DNA from: Maribacter arenosus
GTDB lineage: Bacteria > Bacteroidota > Bacteroidia > Flavobacteriales > Flavobacteriaceae
Length of the DNA stretch: 64,000 nucleotides
Reading direction: 5' to 3'
Assembly (NCBI RefSeq): GCF_014610845.1
Contig: NZ_JABTCG010000006.1
Location: 62,001-126,000 of the forward strand
Translations under genes and position numbers: made by a program
Shown here: positions 33,833 through 43,747 of the stretch, piece by piece
Position numbering within the stretch: the stretch's first letter is position 1
How the letters are laid out: the number at the start of each line of letters is the position of its first letter
Notes under the pieces: model-generated
Databases searched by the model: none
Told to the model about the DNA's origin: nothing
What the model saw: only the letters and a program-made list of their open reading frames with translations

Positions 33833-36328
33833 ATGAATAGATTGCTATTACCTTTTTTGTTGCTTTTTAATATGATTGTGTTGGCGCAATCAAAGGTAGG
33901 AGGTACGGTTTTTGATGAAGAAGGTGAACCTGTGGCTTTTGCAAATGTCATTTTCAAAAACTCCACCGAAGGGACTACTACGGATGAAAATGGAAATTTT
34001 TATTTAGAATCCGATAACACCTACGAATACCTCGAAATTTCTTTTATGGGTTTTAATACGCAGGATATTCCACTGACTTCCAAAGTCAACTATAATATGA
34101 AAATTTCCTTGTCAGAAAATACCGAGCAGTTGAAAGAAGTGATTGTCTTCGGCGGCAAGCAATCAAAGAAGAATAATCCTGCCATTGACATACTTCGTAA
34201 AATTTGGGCCAAAAAACGGGTCAATGGATTAAGAAAATTCAAACAATATCAATATGACAAGTACGAAAAGGTTGAGTTTGACCTGAATACCATTGATAGC
34301 GCTTTAATGAAAAGGAAGATATTCAGGGGATTGGAGTTTGTTTTCAAAGACCTTGATACTTCCCGAATAACAGGAAAGACATACTTGCCGATTTTTTTGA
34401 ACGAGACGTTTTCAAAAGTATATGGGGACAACATTGCGAATGTAGAAAAGGAAGACGTGCTTGGAAATAAAAACTCCGGATTTGAAAGTAATCAGGCTAT
34501 AATTGCCTTTATAGAGGATCTGTACCAAGATTACGATGTTTATAATAATTACCTGAAATTCTTTGATAAGAGTTTTACAAGTCCCTTGTCCCGAACGGGT
34601 ATCGATACGTATAATTATATATTGAGGGATAGTGCCTTTATCGACAATAAATGGTGTTATAATATCACCTATTATCCTAGACGTAAAAACGAACTAACGT
34701 TCAAAGGTGATTTTTGGGTCAACGATACTACATACGCTATTAAGAATATTAATCTTGAAGTAACAAAGAGCGCCAATATCAACTGGGTAAAGGAGATTTA
34801 TATTGAGCAAGATTTCGAAGTGGTGAGCGATTCGGTCTTTCTATTGAAAAGGGATTATATGCTTACCGATTTTAGCTTTAAGAAAAAGGAAGAATCCAAA
34901 GGGGTGTATGGTAAACGGACCACGGTTTATGGAGATTATCAGTTCGATATTGCAAAACCAAAGGAGTTCTACAAGACCAAAAGCAACGAATTTGATCCTT
35001 TGGTGTTGAATAGGGACAGTATTTTTTGGCAGAATAGTAGATTGGAATCCTTGAACAAGGATGAAAAAGGGATCTATAAATTGTTAGATACCCTCAAGAC
35101 CGTTCCCAAATTTAAATCGTTCTATAATATCGCAAGTATTCTAGGTTCAGGCTATATCGAAATCGATAAATGGAATCTCGATATAGGGGATGTTTATAGC
35201 GTATTCGGCTATAATGATGCAGAAGGTATTCGCCTACGTGGTGGTGCAAGGACCTATTTTGGTCAAAATGACCCTTGGAGGTTAGAAGGGTATGTGGCCT
35301 ATGGTTTTATGGATAAAAAAGCGAAACACGGATTTTCAGCAAAATGGTTGTTAGACAAAAAAAGCCGATTGATCATCTCGGGAGGCAATCGTCGTGATGT
35401 AGAACAATTGGGTCTTAGCCTAACGTCTACGAATGATGTACTTGGGCGCAGTATTGCCTCGTCTTCTGTTTTTACGGTAGGTTCCAATGATAGACTTTCC
35501 AATATTAATCTGAGTACGTTCAATTTGGAAATTGAACCTATAACCAATTTTAAGGTCAGGGTGGGGAGTTCATTAAGAACTATTAGTTCGGCTTTGCCTG
35601 ACGCATTTAGTTTAGATTATATTGATCCTGAATTACCTACGGGTATTTCATCAGAGGTGAAACAGTTCGATGTGAATACAATGATCGTATATACCCCAGG
35701 GAAAAGAACCATCGGCTACGGGGTTGAACGAAGAAATATCAATGACACCTATAGTACACTACTATTGAATTATACCAAAGGTTTGGATGGGTTCTTGGAA
35801 AGTGATTTTAATTACAGTAAGTTACAGTTTTCTTATAGTCAACCTTGGCAATTGGGAGGCCTTGGGCGCCTTTACAGTACCGTTGAATTGGGAAAGACCT
35901 TTGGTGAGGTTCCTTTAAGCCTACTTAACGTTGTTCCCGGAAACCAGACCTTGTTCACCATATACAATACCTTCCCTAATCTCGATTTTTATGAGTTCGT
36001 TACGGATACCTATGCCTCTGTTCATTTGGAGCATAATTTTAATGGACGTATTTTCTCAAGAATACCATTATTGCGGAAATTGAATTTAAGGGAATTCGTT
36101 GGGCTTAGGGGTGTTTGGGGTGATTTATCAACGGAAAATATAGCGTTAAACAGTCCAACGAATATTATGTTACAGGCTCCTAATGACAAAATATATTGGG
36201 AATATTCTGTAGGTGTAGGCAATATTCTCAAATTTTTTAGGATAGATTTTAACTTCAGGGGCAATTACCTAGACAATCCTGATGCAAGGCCTTTTAGTGT
36301 AACAGGTGAATTCGGCTTCCATTTTTAA
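33833..36328 (+). CDS. DUF5686 outer-membrane protein with CarboxypepD-reg domain
   Basis: An 831-residue protein with a signal peptide (MNRLLLPFLLLFNMIVLAQS), an N-terminal carboxypeptidase regulatory-like domain (about 22-105; VGGTVFDEEGEPVAFANVIF) and a long DUF5686 region with many alternating beta strands, ending in the barrel-like terminal strand FSVTGEFGFHF. It is almost certainly an outer-membrane beta-barrel related to TonB-dependent receptors, but it lacks a TonB box and plug that I can recognise. Function unknown; common in Bacteroidota. It is followed closely by the inorganic pyrophosphatase gene. Confidence 0.88.
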   Translation: MNRLLLPFLLLFNMIVLAQSKVGGTVFDEEGEPVAFANVIFKNSTEGTTTDENGNFYLESDNTYEYLEISFMGFNTQDIPLTSKVNYNMKISLSENTEQLKEVIVFGGKQSKKNNPAIDILRKIWAKKRVNGLRKFKQYQYDKYEKVEFDLNTIDSALMKRKIFRGLEFVFKDLDTSRITGKTYLPIFLNETFSKVYGDNIANVEKEDVLGNKNSGFESNQAIIAFIEDLYQDYDVYNNYLKFFDKSFTSPLSRTGIDTYNYILRDSAFIDNKWCYNITYYPRRKNELTFKGDFWVNDTTYAIKNINLEVTKSANINWVKEIYIEQDFEVVSDSVFLLKRDYMLTDFSFKKKEESKGVYGKRTTVYGDYQFDIAKPKEFYKTKSNEFDPLVLNRDSIFWQNSRLESLNKDEKGIYKLLDTLKTVPKFKSFYNIASILGSGYIEIDKWNLDIGDVYSVFGYNDAEGIRLRGGARTYFGQNDPWRLEGYVAYGFMDKKAKHGFSAKWLLDKKSRLIISGGNRRDVEQLGLSLTSTNDVLGRSIASSSVFTVGSNDRLSNINLSTFNLEIEPITNFKVRVGSSLRTISSALPDAFSLDYIDPELPTGISSEVKQFDVNTMIVYTPGKRTIGYGVERRNINDTYSTLLLNYTKGLDGFLESDFNYSKLQFSYSQPWQLGGLGRLYSTVELGKTFGEVPLSLLNVVPGNQTLFTIYNTFPNLDFYEFVTDTYASVHLEHNFNGRIFSRIPLLRKLNLREFVGLRGVWGDLSTENIALNSPTNIMLQAPNDKIYWEYSVGVGNILKFFRIDFNFRGNYLDNPDARPFSVTGEFGFHF

Positions 36329-36399
36329 GGTATTTTAGACATCGTTGAATAGGGAATCCATTCTTTTCAATATCTTTGCCATCCATAAAAAATAGAATT

Positions 36400-36927
36400 A
36401 TGAGCAAAAATCCAACCATCACCTTTGACGTTTTAATAGAAATACCCAAGGGCAGTAGAAACAAATACGAATACGACTTTACCCTGCATAAAATACGATT
36501 TGACCGTACCTTGTTTTCTTCGATGATGTATCCCGGGGATTACGGGTTTATTCCGGAAACCTTGGCTTTGGACAAGGATCCTTTAGATGTTTTGGTTTTG
36601 TGTACAGAGCCGACATTTCCTATGGTCGTCGTCGAGGTAAAACCCATTGGTGTTTTTCATATGACCGATGAGAAAGGTCCTGACGAAAAAATAATATGTG
36701 TACCCATCTCCGATCCCATATGGAGCGAAAGAAATGACATTTCCGATATTAATCCACATCGATTAAAGGAAATAGAACATTTCTTTCAAGTGTATAAAGA
36801 TCTGGAGAAGAAGAAGGTCGATGTTGGTGGTTGGGGAGATGCCAAAGAGGCAGTCGAAATTTATCATGAGAGTGTTGAACGTTACGAAATGAGTGAGCAT
36901 AAGAAGAAGCGCACTTTCACTATTTAG
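36400..36927 (+). CDS. ppa: Soluble inorganic pyrophosphatase (family I)
   Basis: Family I PPase that hydrolyses pyrophosphate to phosphate. The start used is ATG 36400 (MSKNPTITFDVLIEIPKG, 175 residues); an in-frame ATG 24 bp upstream lies in a stretch without homologous residues. The signature is present as DKDPLDVLVL, with IPKGSRNKYEYDF and YPGDYGFIPET. The following gene is a membrane-bound pyrophosphatase, so the organism carries both types side by side. Confidence 0.94.
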   Translation: MSKNPTITFDVLIEIPKGSRNKYEYDFTLHKIRFDRTLFSSMMYPGDYGFIPETLALDKDPLDVLVLCTEPTFPMVVVEVKPIGVFHMTDEKGPDEKIICVPISDPIWSERNDISDINPHRLKEIEHFFQVYKDLEKKKVDVGGWGDAKEAVEIYHESVERYEMSEHKKKRTFTI

Positions 36928-36948
36928 TGTAGATTATTTGATTATAAG

Positions 36949-36982
36949 AAAAGCGGCTTTTATATTAAAAGGCCGCTTTTTT
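36949..36982 (+). terminator. Terminator after ppa
   Basis: Stem AAAAGCGGC/GCCGCTTTT plus a short internal loop is followed by TTTTTT, separating ppa from hppA. Confidence 0.88.
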
Positions 36983-37040
36983 AATCTATATGATTTTACT
37001 ACATTGCAACCTTTATAAAAACCTTATATAACTAACTAAA

Positions 37041-39461
37041 ATGGATTTAATCGTAAAGTTCTTACCAGCCTTTGGTGTATTGGCTCTTTTATTCGTGTTT
37101 ATTAAAAACATATGGGTATCAAAACAAGAAGTAGGTGATGCAAAAATGGCGAGAATCGCCAAGAACATCGCCGATGGCGCAATGTCATTTCTTAAAGCGG
37201 AATATAAGATACTTGCAGTATTTGTGATTGCGGTGGCTATTCTACTGTACTTAAAAGGATCTAATGAAGTAGGTTCAAATGGTATGGTTGCTGTTTCATT
37301 TATAGTTGGGGCCATTTGTTCTGGTTTGGCTGGATTTATTGGTATGAAGGTTGCGACAAAAGCAAATGTTAGAACCACCCAAGCTGCTCGAACTTCCTTA
37401 GGTAGAGCCCTTGAAGTTGCATTTGCAGGTGGGTCTGTAATGGGTCTTGGCGTTGTTGGTCTAGGTGTTTTAGGCCTAAGCGGACTATTTATGATTTATC
37501 AAAATATTTGGCCGGGCGCAGATAATTTAGGTATGGTATTGAACGTACTTTCAGGATTCTCTTTAGGGGCTTCTTCCATTGCACTTTTCGCTCGTGTTGG
37601 TGGTGGTATTTATACCAAGGCTGCTGATGTTGGTGCTGACTTGGTAGGAAAGGTTGAAGCCGGTATTCCTGAGGATCATCCTTTAAATCCCGCTACAATT
37701 GCTGATAACGTGGGGGATAATGTAGGTGATGTTGCAGGTATGGGGGCCGATTTATTCGAATCTTATGTAGGATCTATTATAGGAACTATGGTTTTAGGTG
37801 CATTTATCATCACTCCTGATTTTGCAGGATTGGGCGCTGTTTATCTTCCATTGGTTTTGGCTGCCGTTGGTATTGTCATGTCTATCATAGGAACTTTCTT
37901 TGTTAAGGTTAAAGATGGTGGAAATCCGCAAACCGCATTAAATATTGGTGAATTTGGTTCTGCCTTACTTATGGTAATTGCCTCATACTTTATCATTACT
38001 GCCATGATTCCTGAAGTATGGGAATACACAGGGGTAAATTATACGGCTAATGGCGTATTTTTCGCAACACTCGCTGGTTTAGTGGCGGGCTTAGGGGTCG
38101 GGAAAATAACTGAATATTATACAGGAACGGGAACAAAGCCTGTGACCTCTATTGTAAGACAATCCGAAACCGGTGCTGCTACGAACATTATTGCAGGTTT
38201 AGGGGTAGGTATGATGTCTACCATGATTCCTATATTATTGATTGCTGCCGCTATTTTGATTTCACATCATTTTGCTGGCTTGTATGGTATTGCAATTGCC
38301 GCTGTAGGTATGTTGGCAAATACAGGGATTCAATTGGCTGTTGATGCTTACGGGCCAATTTCCGATAATGCTGGTGGTATTGCCGAAATGGCGGAATTGC
38401 CAAGTGAAGTTCGTGAGCGTACAGATAAGTTGGATGCGGTAGGTAATACGACTGCGGCCATCGGTAAAGGATTTGCTATTGCTTCTGCAGCCTTAACAGC
38501 TTTGGCTTTGTTCGCTGCTTTTATGAAAGTTGCAAACGTAACTTCTATCGATGTTTCCAAGCCTACTATTATGGCTGGACTTCTTGTGGGTGCAATGCTT
38601 CCTTTCGTATTCTCTGCCCTTTCAATGAATGCTGTAGGTCGTGCGGCCATGGCGATGATCGAAGAAGTAAGACGTCAATTTAGGGATATTCCACAATTGA
38701 AAGCGGCTTTGGAAGTTATGCGGGCTGTGGATTCTGATATGTCAAAAGCGACTCCAGAGCAACGTGCTATTTTTGATGCTGCTGATGGCTATGCCGAATA
38801 TGATAAATGTGTCGACATCTCTACCAAAGCATCTATTAAGGAAATGGTATTGCCGGGCCTTTTGGCTATTGCTGTGCCTGTCGCGGTAGGATTTATCGGT
38901 GGTGCCGAAATGTTAGGGGGTCTATTGGCGGGTGTTACTTCTGCGGGTGTATTGATGGCTATCTTCCAATCGAATGCCGGTGGCGCCTGGGACAATGCCA
39001 AAAAGATGATTGAGTCCGATGGTAGAAAAGGTACGGATGCACACAAGGCAGCTGTGGTAGGCGATACTGTTGGTGATCCATTTAAGGATACCTCAGGTCC
39101 TTCATTGAACATTCTTTTAAAATTAATGTCAGTAGTGGCATTGGTAATTGCGCCAAGTATAGCATTATCTTCAGATGCAATGACTGCATATAATTCACAA
39201 AAGGCTGCTACTGAAATGGTCGCAAAAGAAGTTCAGAAAGAAGTAAGGGTCGAAATGAAGAAGAACGAAGATGGTACAGTTAAGGCGACAGTTACGACCA
39301 CTACAACTGAAAATGGTAAAGAAATTGTCAACGAAGAAGTTTTCGCGGGAACCGAAGAAGAAGTGTTGGCCAAAGTGGAAGCCTTTAAAGGGGATGCTTC
39401 CGATGTTAACATCAAAGTAAAGAAAGTGATTGAAAAAGTTGTTGAAGAAGAGGAAAACTAA
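37041..39461 (+). CDS. hppA: Membrane ion-translocating pyrophosphatase
   Basis: An 806-residue integral membrane PPase with about 16 helices that couples pyrophosphate hydrolysis to H+ or Na+ transport. Catalytic motifs are [21 protein letters not shown] and the late [21 protein letters not shown]. The potassium-dependence marker reads [10 protein letters not shown]; Ala rather than Lys at this position points to the K+-dependent group, which includes both Na+ and H+ pumps, so the ion is not decided. The C-terminal 75 residues are a hydrophilic Lys/Glu/Thr-rich tail (about 730-806) beyond the last helix, absent from typical enzymes. A terminator follows. Confidence 0.95.
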   Translation: MDLIVKFLPAFGVLALLFVFIKNIWVSKQEVGDAKMARIAKNIADGAMSFLKAEYKILAVFVIAVAILLYLKGSNEVGSNGMVAVSFIVGAICSGLAGFIGMKVATKANVRTTQAARTSLGRALEVAFAGGSVMGLGVVGLGVLGLSGLFMIYQNIWPGADNLGMVLNVLSGFSLGASSIALFARVGGGIYTKAADVGADLVGKVEAGIPEDHPLNPATIADNVGDNVGDVAGMGADLFESYVGSIIGTMVLGAFIITPDFAGLGAVYLPLVLAAVGIVMSIIGTFFVKVKDGGNPQTALNIGEFGSALLMVIASYFIITAMIPEVWEYTGVNYTANGVFFATLAGLVAGLGVGKITEYYTGTGTKPVTSIVRQSETGAATNIIAGLGVGMMSTMIPILLIAAAILISHHFAGLYGIAIAAVGMLANTGIQLAVDAYGPISDNAGGIAEMAELPSEVRERTDKLDAVGNTTAAIGKGFAIASAALTALALFAAFMKVANVTSIDVSKPTIMAGLLVGAMLPFVFSALSMNAVGRAAMAMIEEVRRQFRDIPQLKAALEVMRAVDSDMSKATPEQRAIFDAADGYAEYDKCVDISTKASIKEMVLPGLLAIAVPVAVGFIGGAEMLGGLLAGVTSAGVLMAIFQSNAGGAWDNAKKMIESDGRKGTDAHKAAVVGDTVGDPFKDTSGPSLNILLKLMSVVALVIAPSIALSSDAMTAYNSQKAATEMVAKEVQKEVRVEMKKNEDGTVKATVTTTTTENGKEIVNEEVFAGTEEEVLAKVEAFKGDASDVNIKVKKVIEKVVEEEEN

Positions 39462-39480
39462 ATCACAAACTCAACTTTTT

Positions 39481-39515
39481 AAAAAAACCCGCTATTCAAT
39501 GTAGCGGGTTTTTTT
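39481..39515 (+). terminator. Terminator after hppA
   Basis: A 9-bp stem AACCCGCTA/TAGCGGGTT flanked by A and T runs; it may also end the convergent TonB-like gene. Confidence 0.93.
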
Positions 39516-39534
39516 ACATCATACCAATTGAAGG

Positions 39535-40239
39535 CTAGTGCAATTTGAAATTGATGGGAATTGTAAAGGCTACTTTCACATTTCTATCCCTTTGTTTTCC
39601 AGGTGTCATTTTTGGTAATTTATTGATAATACGCTCAGCTTCGTTCTCTAGAATATTATCTGGACCTCGAAGTAATATTCCCCCGATATTTCCATCTTCT
39701 TGTATCGTAAATTGAGTATAAACCTTACCTTCGATTCCCATATCTTGGGCGATTTCTGGGTATCTAAAGACTTTATTGATGTGCTTGTTCATCATTTTTT
39801 GAAAACAGGCTCTTTTGTCCTTTTCATCTTCACAACCGGGAAAAACAGGAACCTCTTCTATGGATATCCAATTAACATTAATTTCAGGTTCCACCTCGAC
39901 GTCAGGAATATCATCGATTTCGATTATCTCGGTTTCTTGATCTGGTTCGATCACATCAAAATCAGTTTCCGGTTTATCTTCCTCATCCGGTATTATTTCT
40001 AAAATCGAGGGCGTGATCATAAGTGGAGGTGGTGGTGTCTTGAATATAATCATTGGTGGGAGTTCTTCAATTAGATTGTCATCGGGCCTATTCATACGCT
40101 CGGTATATTGATCGGGTTTTTCATAGCTTTTCCACTCAAATGCCACATAGGTCAATACCATGACGAGGATTAGTCCTATTACAAAATAGAGTCCACTGTT
40201 CTTGTTTAAATCTTTTTTTGGATACTTCTTGGGTTTCAT
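39535..40239 (-). CDS. TonB-like energy transducer
   Basis: A 234-residue protein with a short cytoplasmic Lys-rich N-terminus, one membrane helix (about 16-33, LYFVIGLILVMVLTYVAF), a long acidic Pro/Glu-rich periplasmic linker (about 60-125) and a C-terminal TonB domain (about 150-234; YPEIAQDMGIEGKVYTQFTIQEDGNI). This is the layout of TonB proteins that power outer-membrane transporters. No ExbB/ExbD or receptor gene is adjacent; there are two cysteines near 137-145 (GCEDEKDKRACF) common in flavobacterial TonB homologues. Confidence 0.87.
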   Translation of the reverse strand: MKPKKYPKKDLNKNSGLYFVIGLILVMVLTYVAFEWKSYEKPDQYTERMNRPDDNLIEELPPMIIFKTPPPPLMITPSILEIIPDEEDKPETDFDVIEPDQETEIIEIDDIPDVEVEPEINVNWISIEEVPVFPGCEDEKDKRACFQKMMNKHINKVFRYPEIAQDMGIEGKVYTQFTIQEDGNIGGILLRGPDNILENEAERIINKLPKMTPGKQRDRNVKVAFTIPINFKLH

Positions 40240-40499
40240 CTTTTAAAAGTTTGCGCCTATATATTGTAAAGGCAGGGTTATACATTTTATTGGCAAGTCC
40301 ATTACATCAATATCCGGAATTGATATGGCCAGTTTCTAGGCGTGTTGAATGTTATCTTAAATCTAAGGCTTATTGTGTTCTTGGAAAACGGAGAATGAGT
40401 TAACCTGGCTTCTAAATGAGTGAAAGCCGTCAATCAAAGAGGGAATTTAAGAGGTGATGATATTGATAATTGGTTCCATAGGAAAATAAGAGGGATATT
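40240..40499. other. Intergenic, no feature seen
   Basis: Spacer between the divergently unlinked TonB-like gene and the pepE/kinase pair. I see no gene, RNA or terminator that I can support. Confidence 0.5.
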
Positions 40500-41210
40500 C
40501 TATTTTAAAAAACCCAATGAGGACCCGACAGGTAGCTCGTATGGATCCCTGTCTTTTTCGAAAATCCAAGCACTAAGACCTCCTCCTAATAAGGTAGTTT
40601 CATTCTTTTGGACCCGAATCCAACTTCCTTCCCTTAAACCAATTACAGGAGTGGTATTGAATGCATGGAATTCCTTAATGCGGGTTTCCCGGGTTTCACC
40701 TTTGTGTTTCGACGCTGGGTCAGGATCGAGGTAATGTGGGTTAATGCTGAAGGGGACAATTCCTAAAGTGTCAAAACTTGGCGGGTAGACAATGGGCATA
40801 TCATTGGTGGTTCTAATACTTGGCCCGGCAATATTGCTGCCAGCACTAGTGCCCAAATATGGAGTCCCAGTGATAATTACTTCCCGTAATTTGTCCATGA
40901 GGCCAAATCTATATAGGTTATCGACAAGAACATAAGAGTTACCGCCCCCTGTAAAAATACCCTGTGTTTTTTCTAAAGCTGCAATGGGATTTTCAAAAGT
41001 ATGGACGCCTACTATTTTTTTCCCTATTTGATTAAATGCCTTAGCAGCTATATCCGTATACGACTTGTGGGAAATACCACTTGGCCTCGCATACGGAATA
41101 AAAAGAACCTCGTTGGTATTTTGGTATAAATCCTTAAGGGCATCAAATAAATAATCTAGATACTGGCCGCCATAAAGTGTTGATGTGCTGGCAAGTAGGC
41201 AATTTATCAT
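40500..41210 (-). CDS. pepE: Dipeptidase E
   Basis: An alpha-aspartyl dipeptidase (peptidase family S51), 236 residues, that splits Asp-X dipeptides. The nucleophile serine is in YLGTSAGSNIAGPSI; the histidine and Glu/Asp partners lie in INPHYLDPDPASKHKGETRETRI. The N-terminal LLASTSTLYGGQYLDYL differs from the usual LLLSNS but keeps the fold. It lies 12 bp downstream of the deoxynucleoside kinase gene and is probably in its operon. Confidence 0.93.
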   Translation of the reverse strand: MINCLLASTSTLYGGQYLDYLFDALKDLYQNTNEVLFIPYARPSGISHKSYTDIAAKAFNQIGKKIVGVHTFENPIAALEKTQGIFTGGGNSYVLVDNLYRFGLMDKLREVIITGTPYLGTSAGSNIAGPSIRTTNDMPIVYPPSFDTLGIVPFSINPHYLDPDPASKHKGETRETRIKEFHAFNTTPVIGLREGSWIRVQKNETTLLGGGLSAWIFEKDRDPYELPVGSSLGFLK

Positions 41211-41222
41211 AAAGTGAATTAA

Positions 41223-41837
41223 TTAGAATAATCCATGGATCTCGGCGTCGATCTTATTCAGGATTTCACCAAGGTCTTCAGGGTTATCGACAAAGTCCAA
41301 CTGGTCAACGTCGACAATTAAAAGCTTCCCTTTCCCATACCCATGGATCCAAGCCTCATAACGTTCATTCAATCGACTTAGATAATCAATTGAAATTGAA
41401 TTTTCATACTCTCGGCCTCGTTTATGTATTTGGTTCACTAAATTAGGGATGGTACTTCTCAAATAAATCAAAAGATCGGGAGGTTGTACCAAACTTTCCA
41501 TTAATTCAAACAGGCTGGAATAGTTCTTGAAATCCCTATTGGTCATTAAACCCATGGCATGAAGGTTTGGCGCAAATATATAGGCATCCTCATAAATAGT
41601 TCGGTCCTGAATGATGTTTTTACCACTTTCCCTAAACTTGAGTACTTGTCGGTACCGGTGGTTTAAGAAATATATTTGAAGATTAAAGCTCCAGCGTTCC
41701 ATCTGATTGTAAAAATCATCTAGATAAGGGTTGTCAACAACATCCTCAAAATGGGCTTCCCACCTGTAGTGTTTTGCCAGTAATCTAGTTAAAGTCGTCT
41801 TTCCGGCGCCTATATTGCCAGCAACTGCAATGTGCAT
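41223..41837 (-). CDS. Deoxynucleoside kinase
   Basis: A 204-residue kinase (start ATG 41837, MHIAVAGNIGAGKTTLTRLLA) that phosphorylates deoxynucleosides in salvage. The P-loop is GNIGAGKTT; the substrate region has DRTIYEDAYIFAPNLH (the DRT/ERS-like motif) and the LID-type RGREYENSISIDYL. The longer reading frame to 41894 is rejected because it adds 19 poorly conserved residues before a perfect start. Substrate preference among dA, dC, dG and dT is not clear. Confidence 0.9.
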   Translation of the reverse strand: MHIAVAGNIGAGKTTLTRLLAKHYRWEAHFEDVVDNPYLDDFYNQMERWSFNLQIYFLNHRYRQVLKFRESGKNIIQDRTIYEDAYIFAPNLHAMGLMTNRDFKNYSSLFELMESLVQPPDLLIYLRSTIPNLVNQIHKRGREYENSISIDYLSRLNERYEAWIHGYGKGKLLIVDVDQLDFVDNPEDLGEILNKIDAEIHGLF

Positions 41838-41979
41838 GAGGTAATGTGTTTTTATGGTTAGGGTACTGCAAAAGTAATGCATGACAATATACAAAGTATA
41901 TCGAGTTTGAAAAAATATATAGGTTGAAATACAAGCGTAACATTATGTGGACAAAATTTTTATTTCATGACTATTTACG

Positions 41980-41987
41980 TATTTTTG
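41980..41987 (+). promoter_or_regulatory. -7 box of metK
   Basis: TATTTTTG, a perfect -7 box; transcription would begin about 41993-41996, immediately before the riboswitch-like aptamer, which supports both calls. Confidence 0.6.
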
Positions 41988-42000
41988 CATTCAATCATAA

Positions 42001-42066
42001 GAGGAAAGATTTGTCTGATTGCAACCTCGAAAGCCGAATTATCGGTCTAAAAAATGCTAAAGCAGT
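42001..42066 (+). promoter_or_regulatory. SAM-II-like riboswitch in metK leader
   Basis: The sequence fits the H-type pseudoknot of the SAM-II class. P1 is GAGG (42001) with CCTC (42025). The loop contains GATTT and ATTGCAA, as in the known aptamer. After P1 there is a small extra hairpin CCGA-ATTA-TCGG, then AAATGCTAAAGCAG. The pseudoknot strand CUGAUUGC of the loop can pair with GCUAAAGCAG (CUG with CAG, GC with GC), compensating for the CCG...GC and GC...AGG pairing of the classical metX aptamer. It precedes metK, so repression by SAM would be logical feedback. SAM-II occurs in some Bacteroidota. Confidence 0.7.
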
Positions 42067-42144
42067 TCCTACTGGGCAATTCCAGTCTACTTTCGCTTCG
42101 TTTGCAATCAAGATTATCACTTCCTCCCATATTTATTAATGTAA

Positions 42145-43401
42145 ATGGCGTATTTATTTACCTCAGAATCTGTAAGTGAAGGGCATCCGGATAAGGTTGC
42201 CGATCAAATCAGTGATGCTTTATTGGATAGCTTTTTGGCTTTTGACCCGGAAAGTAAGGTAGCTTGTGAAACTTTGGTCACTACAGGTCAGGTGGTGTTG
42301 GCGGGCGAAGTAAAAAGCCACACGTATTTAGATGTACAGAATATCACTAGGGACGTCATCAATAAAATTGGTTATACCAAAGGGGAATATCAATTTAGCG
42401 GGGATTCGTGTGGAGTAATTTCTTTGATCCACGAACAGTCGCAAGACATCAATCAAGGTGTTGACCGAGGCGCAAAGGAAGATCAAGGTGCGGGAGACCA
42501 AGGTATGATGTTCGGTTATGCCACAAAAGAAACAGAGAATTATATGCCTCTGGCCTTGGATATTTCCCATAGGATATTAATGACTTTGGCAGCACTGCGA
42601 AAGGAAGGTACTGAAATACCATATCTAAGACCGGACGCCAAGTCCCAAGTAACCATAGAGTATTCAGATGATAACGTACCACAACGTATTGATACCATCG
42701 TTGTTTCTACACAACACGATCCATTCGAAGTCGATGATACTAAGATGCTCGCTAAGATCAAGAAAGATATTATTTCAATCTTGATTCCAAGGGTAATCGA
42801 ACAATTGCCGGAAAGCGATAAAGCCTTGTTCGATAATAAGATAAAATACCACATCAACCCAACTGGGAAATTCGTTATTGGTGGTCCTCATGGGGACACA
42901 GGGTTAACAGGAAGAAAAATCATTGTTGATACATATGGGGGTAAAGGGGCCCATGGAGGAGGGGCTTTTAGTGGAAAAGACCCAAGTAAGGTAGATCGAA
43001 GTGCTGCATATGCTGCCCGACATATTGCCAAGAATTTGGTGGCTGCCGGAGTTTCTGATGAGATTTTGGTACAGGTGAGCTATGCCATTGGGGTAGTTGA
43101 ACCCACCTCGATTTTTGTGAATACATATGGCACATCAAAAGTTAAACATTCAGATGGTGAAATCGCCAAAATAGTTGCCGAGTTGTTCGATATGCGTCCC
43201 TTTGCAATCGAAGAACGTTTAAAATTGCGAAACCCGATTTATCTAGAAACCGCTGCGTATGGCCATATGGGCAAGGAACCAAAAGTGATTACCAAGATAT
43301 TCGAGTCCCCTTATAACGGAAGGATCGAAAAGGAAGTGGAATTGTTCACTTGGGAGAAATTGGATATGGTAGATACGGTAAAAGCGGCTTTTGGAATTTA
43401 A
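42145..43401 (+). CDS. metK: S-adenosylmethionine synthetase
   Basis: MetK makes SAM from methionine and ATP. The 418-residue protein has the [18 protein letters not shown] start, the [12 protein letters not shown] hexapeptide motif and the C-terminal [28 protein letters not shown] loop. All are standard. It is preceded by a candidate SAM-II aptamer and followed by a SAM-I-controlled metY, so it is feedback regulated at RNA level. This is the first gene of the methionine cluster. Confidence 0.98.
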   Translation: MAYLFTSESVSEGHPDKVADQISDALLDSFLAFDPESKVACETLVTTGQVVLAGEVKSHTYLDVQNITRDVINKIGYTKGEYQFSGDSCGVISLIHEQSQDINQGVDRGAKEDQGAGDQGMMFGYATKETENYMPLALDISHRILMTLAALRKEGTEIPYLRPDAKSQVTIEYSDDNVPQRIDTIVVSTQHDPFEVDDTKMLAKIKKDIISILIPRVIEQLPESDKALFDNKIKYHINPTGKFVIGGPHGDTGLTGRKIIVDTYGGKGAHGGGAFSGKDPSKVDRSAAYAARHIAKNLVAAGVSDEILVQVSYAIGVVEPTSIFVNTYGTSKVKHSDGEIAKIVAELFDMRPFAIEERLKLRNPIYLETAAYGHMGKEPKVITKIFESPYNGRIEKEVELFTWEKLDMVDTVKAAFGI

Positions 43402-43440
43402 TTTTTTCAAAAAGATTAGGAAAAACCAACGTCACGGCCT

Positions 43441-43448
43441 TATATTTG
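43441..43448 (+). promoter_or_regulatory. -7 box for SAM-I/metY transcript
   Basis: TATATTTG, a perfect -7 box, 31 bp upstream of the SAM-I aptamer. No clear -33 TTG is seen. Confidence 0.5.
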
Positions 43449-43478
43449 CCGTTCAAAAGTTCAAACACATATTGAATT

Positions 43479-43622
43479 GTTATCAAGAAAGGTGGAGGGA
43501 ATAGACCCAGTGAAGCCTTGGCAACCCTTTGTCACTTATGCAAAGAAGGTGCTAAATTCTATCTTGATGCTACCCCGAAATTTTAGGGGTGTTGGCACCT
43601 GATTTAGGCAAGAATAGATAAC
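43479..43622 (+). promoter_or_regulatory. SAM-I riboswitch upstream of metY
   Basis: The conserved SAM-I core is present: AAGAAAGGTGGAGGGA, then CCCAGTGAAGCCTTGGCAACC and AAGGTGCTAAATTC. P1 can be formed by GTTATC (43479) and GATAAC (43617). P4 is an enlarged arm (TCTTG ... CAAGA) that contains a CCCC/GGGG hairpin. Downstream, a weak AATTAC/GTAATT hairpin is followed by a T-rich tract; AAGAAAG in the 5' P1-P2 region can also pair with CTTTCTT at 43651-43657 as an antiterminator, so transcriptional control is likely. Confidence 0.95.
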
Positions 43623-43747
43623 GAAACGAATTACTTTGCTGTAATTGTCTCTTTCTTTTTAACTTTTTGATTATTCAATGTCACACAGTCGTGACAGGGA
43701 AACTTGTGTTTAAGTTTATTTTATCAACAACAAAAACAAATAAAATC

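Noticed and set aside
39535-41210. Linked TonB-dependent uptake locus with pepE
   Set aside because: No receptor or ExbBD gene is present and the units are separated by a 260-bp gap; adjacency alone is not evidence.
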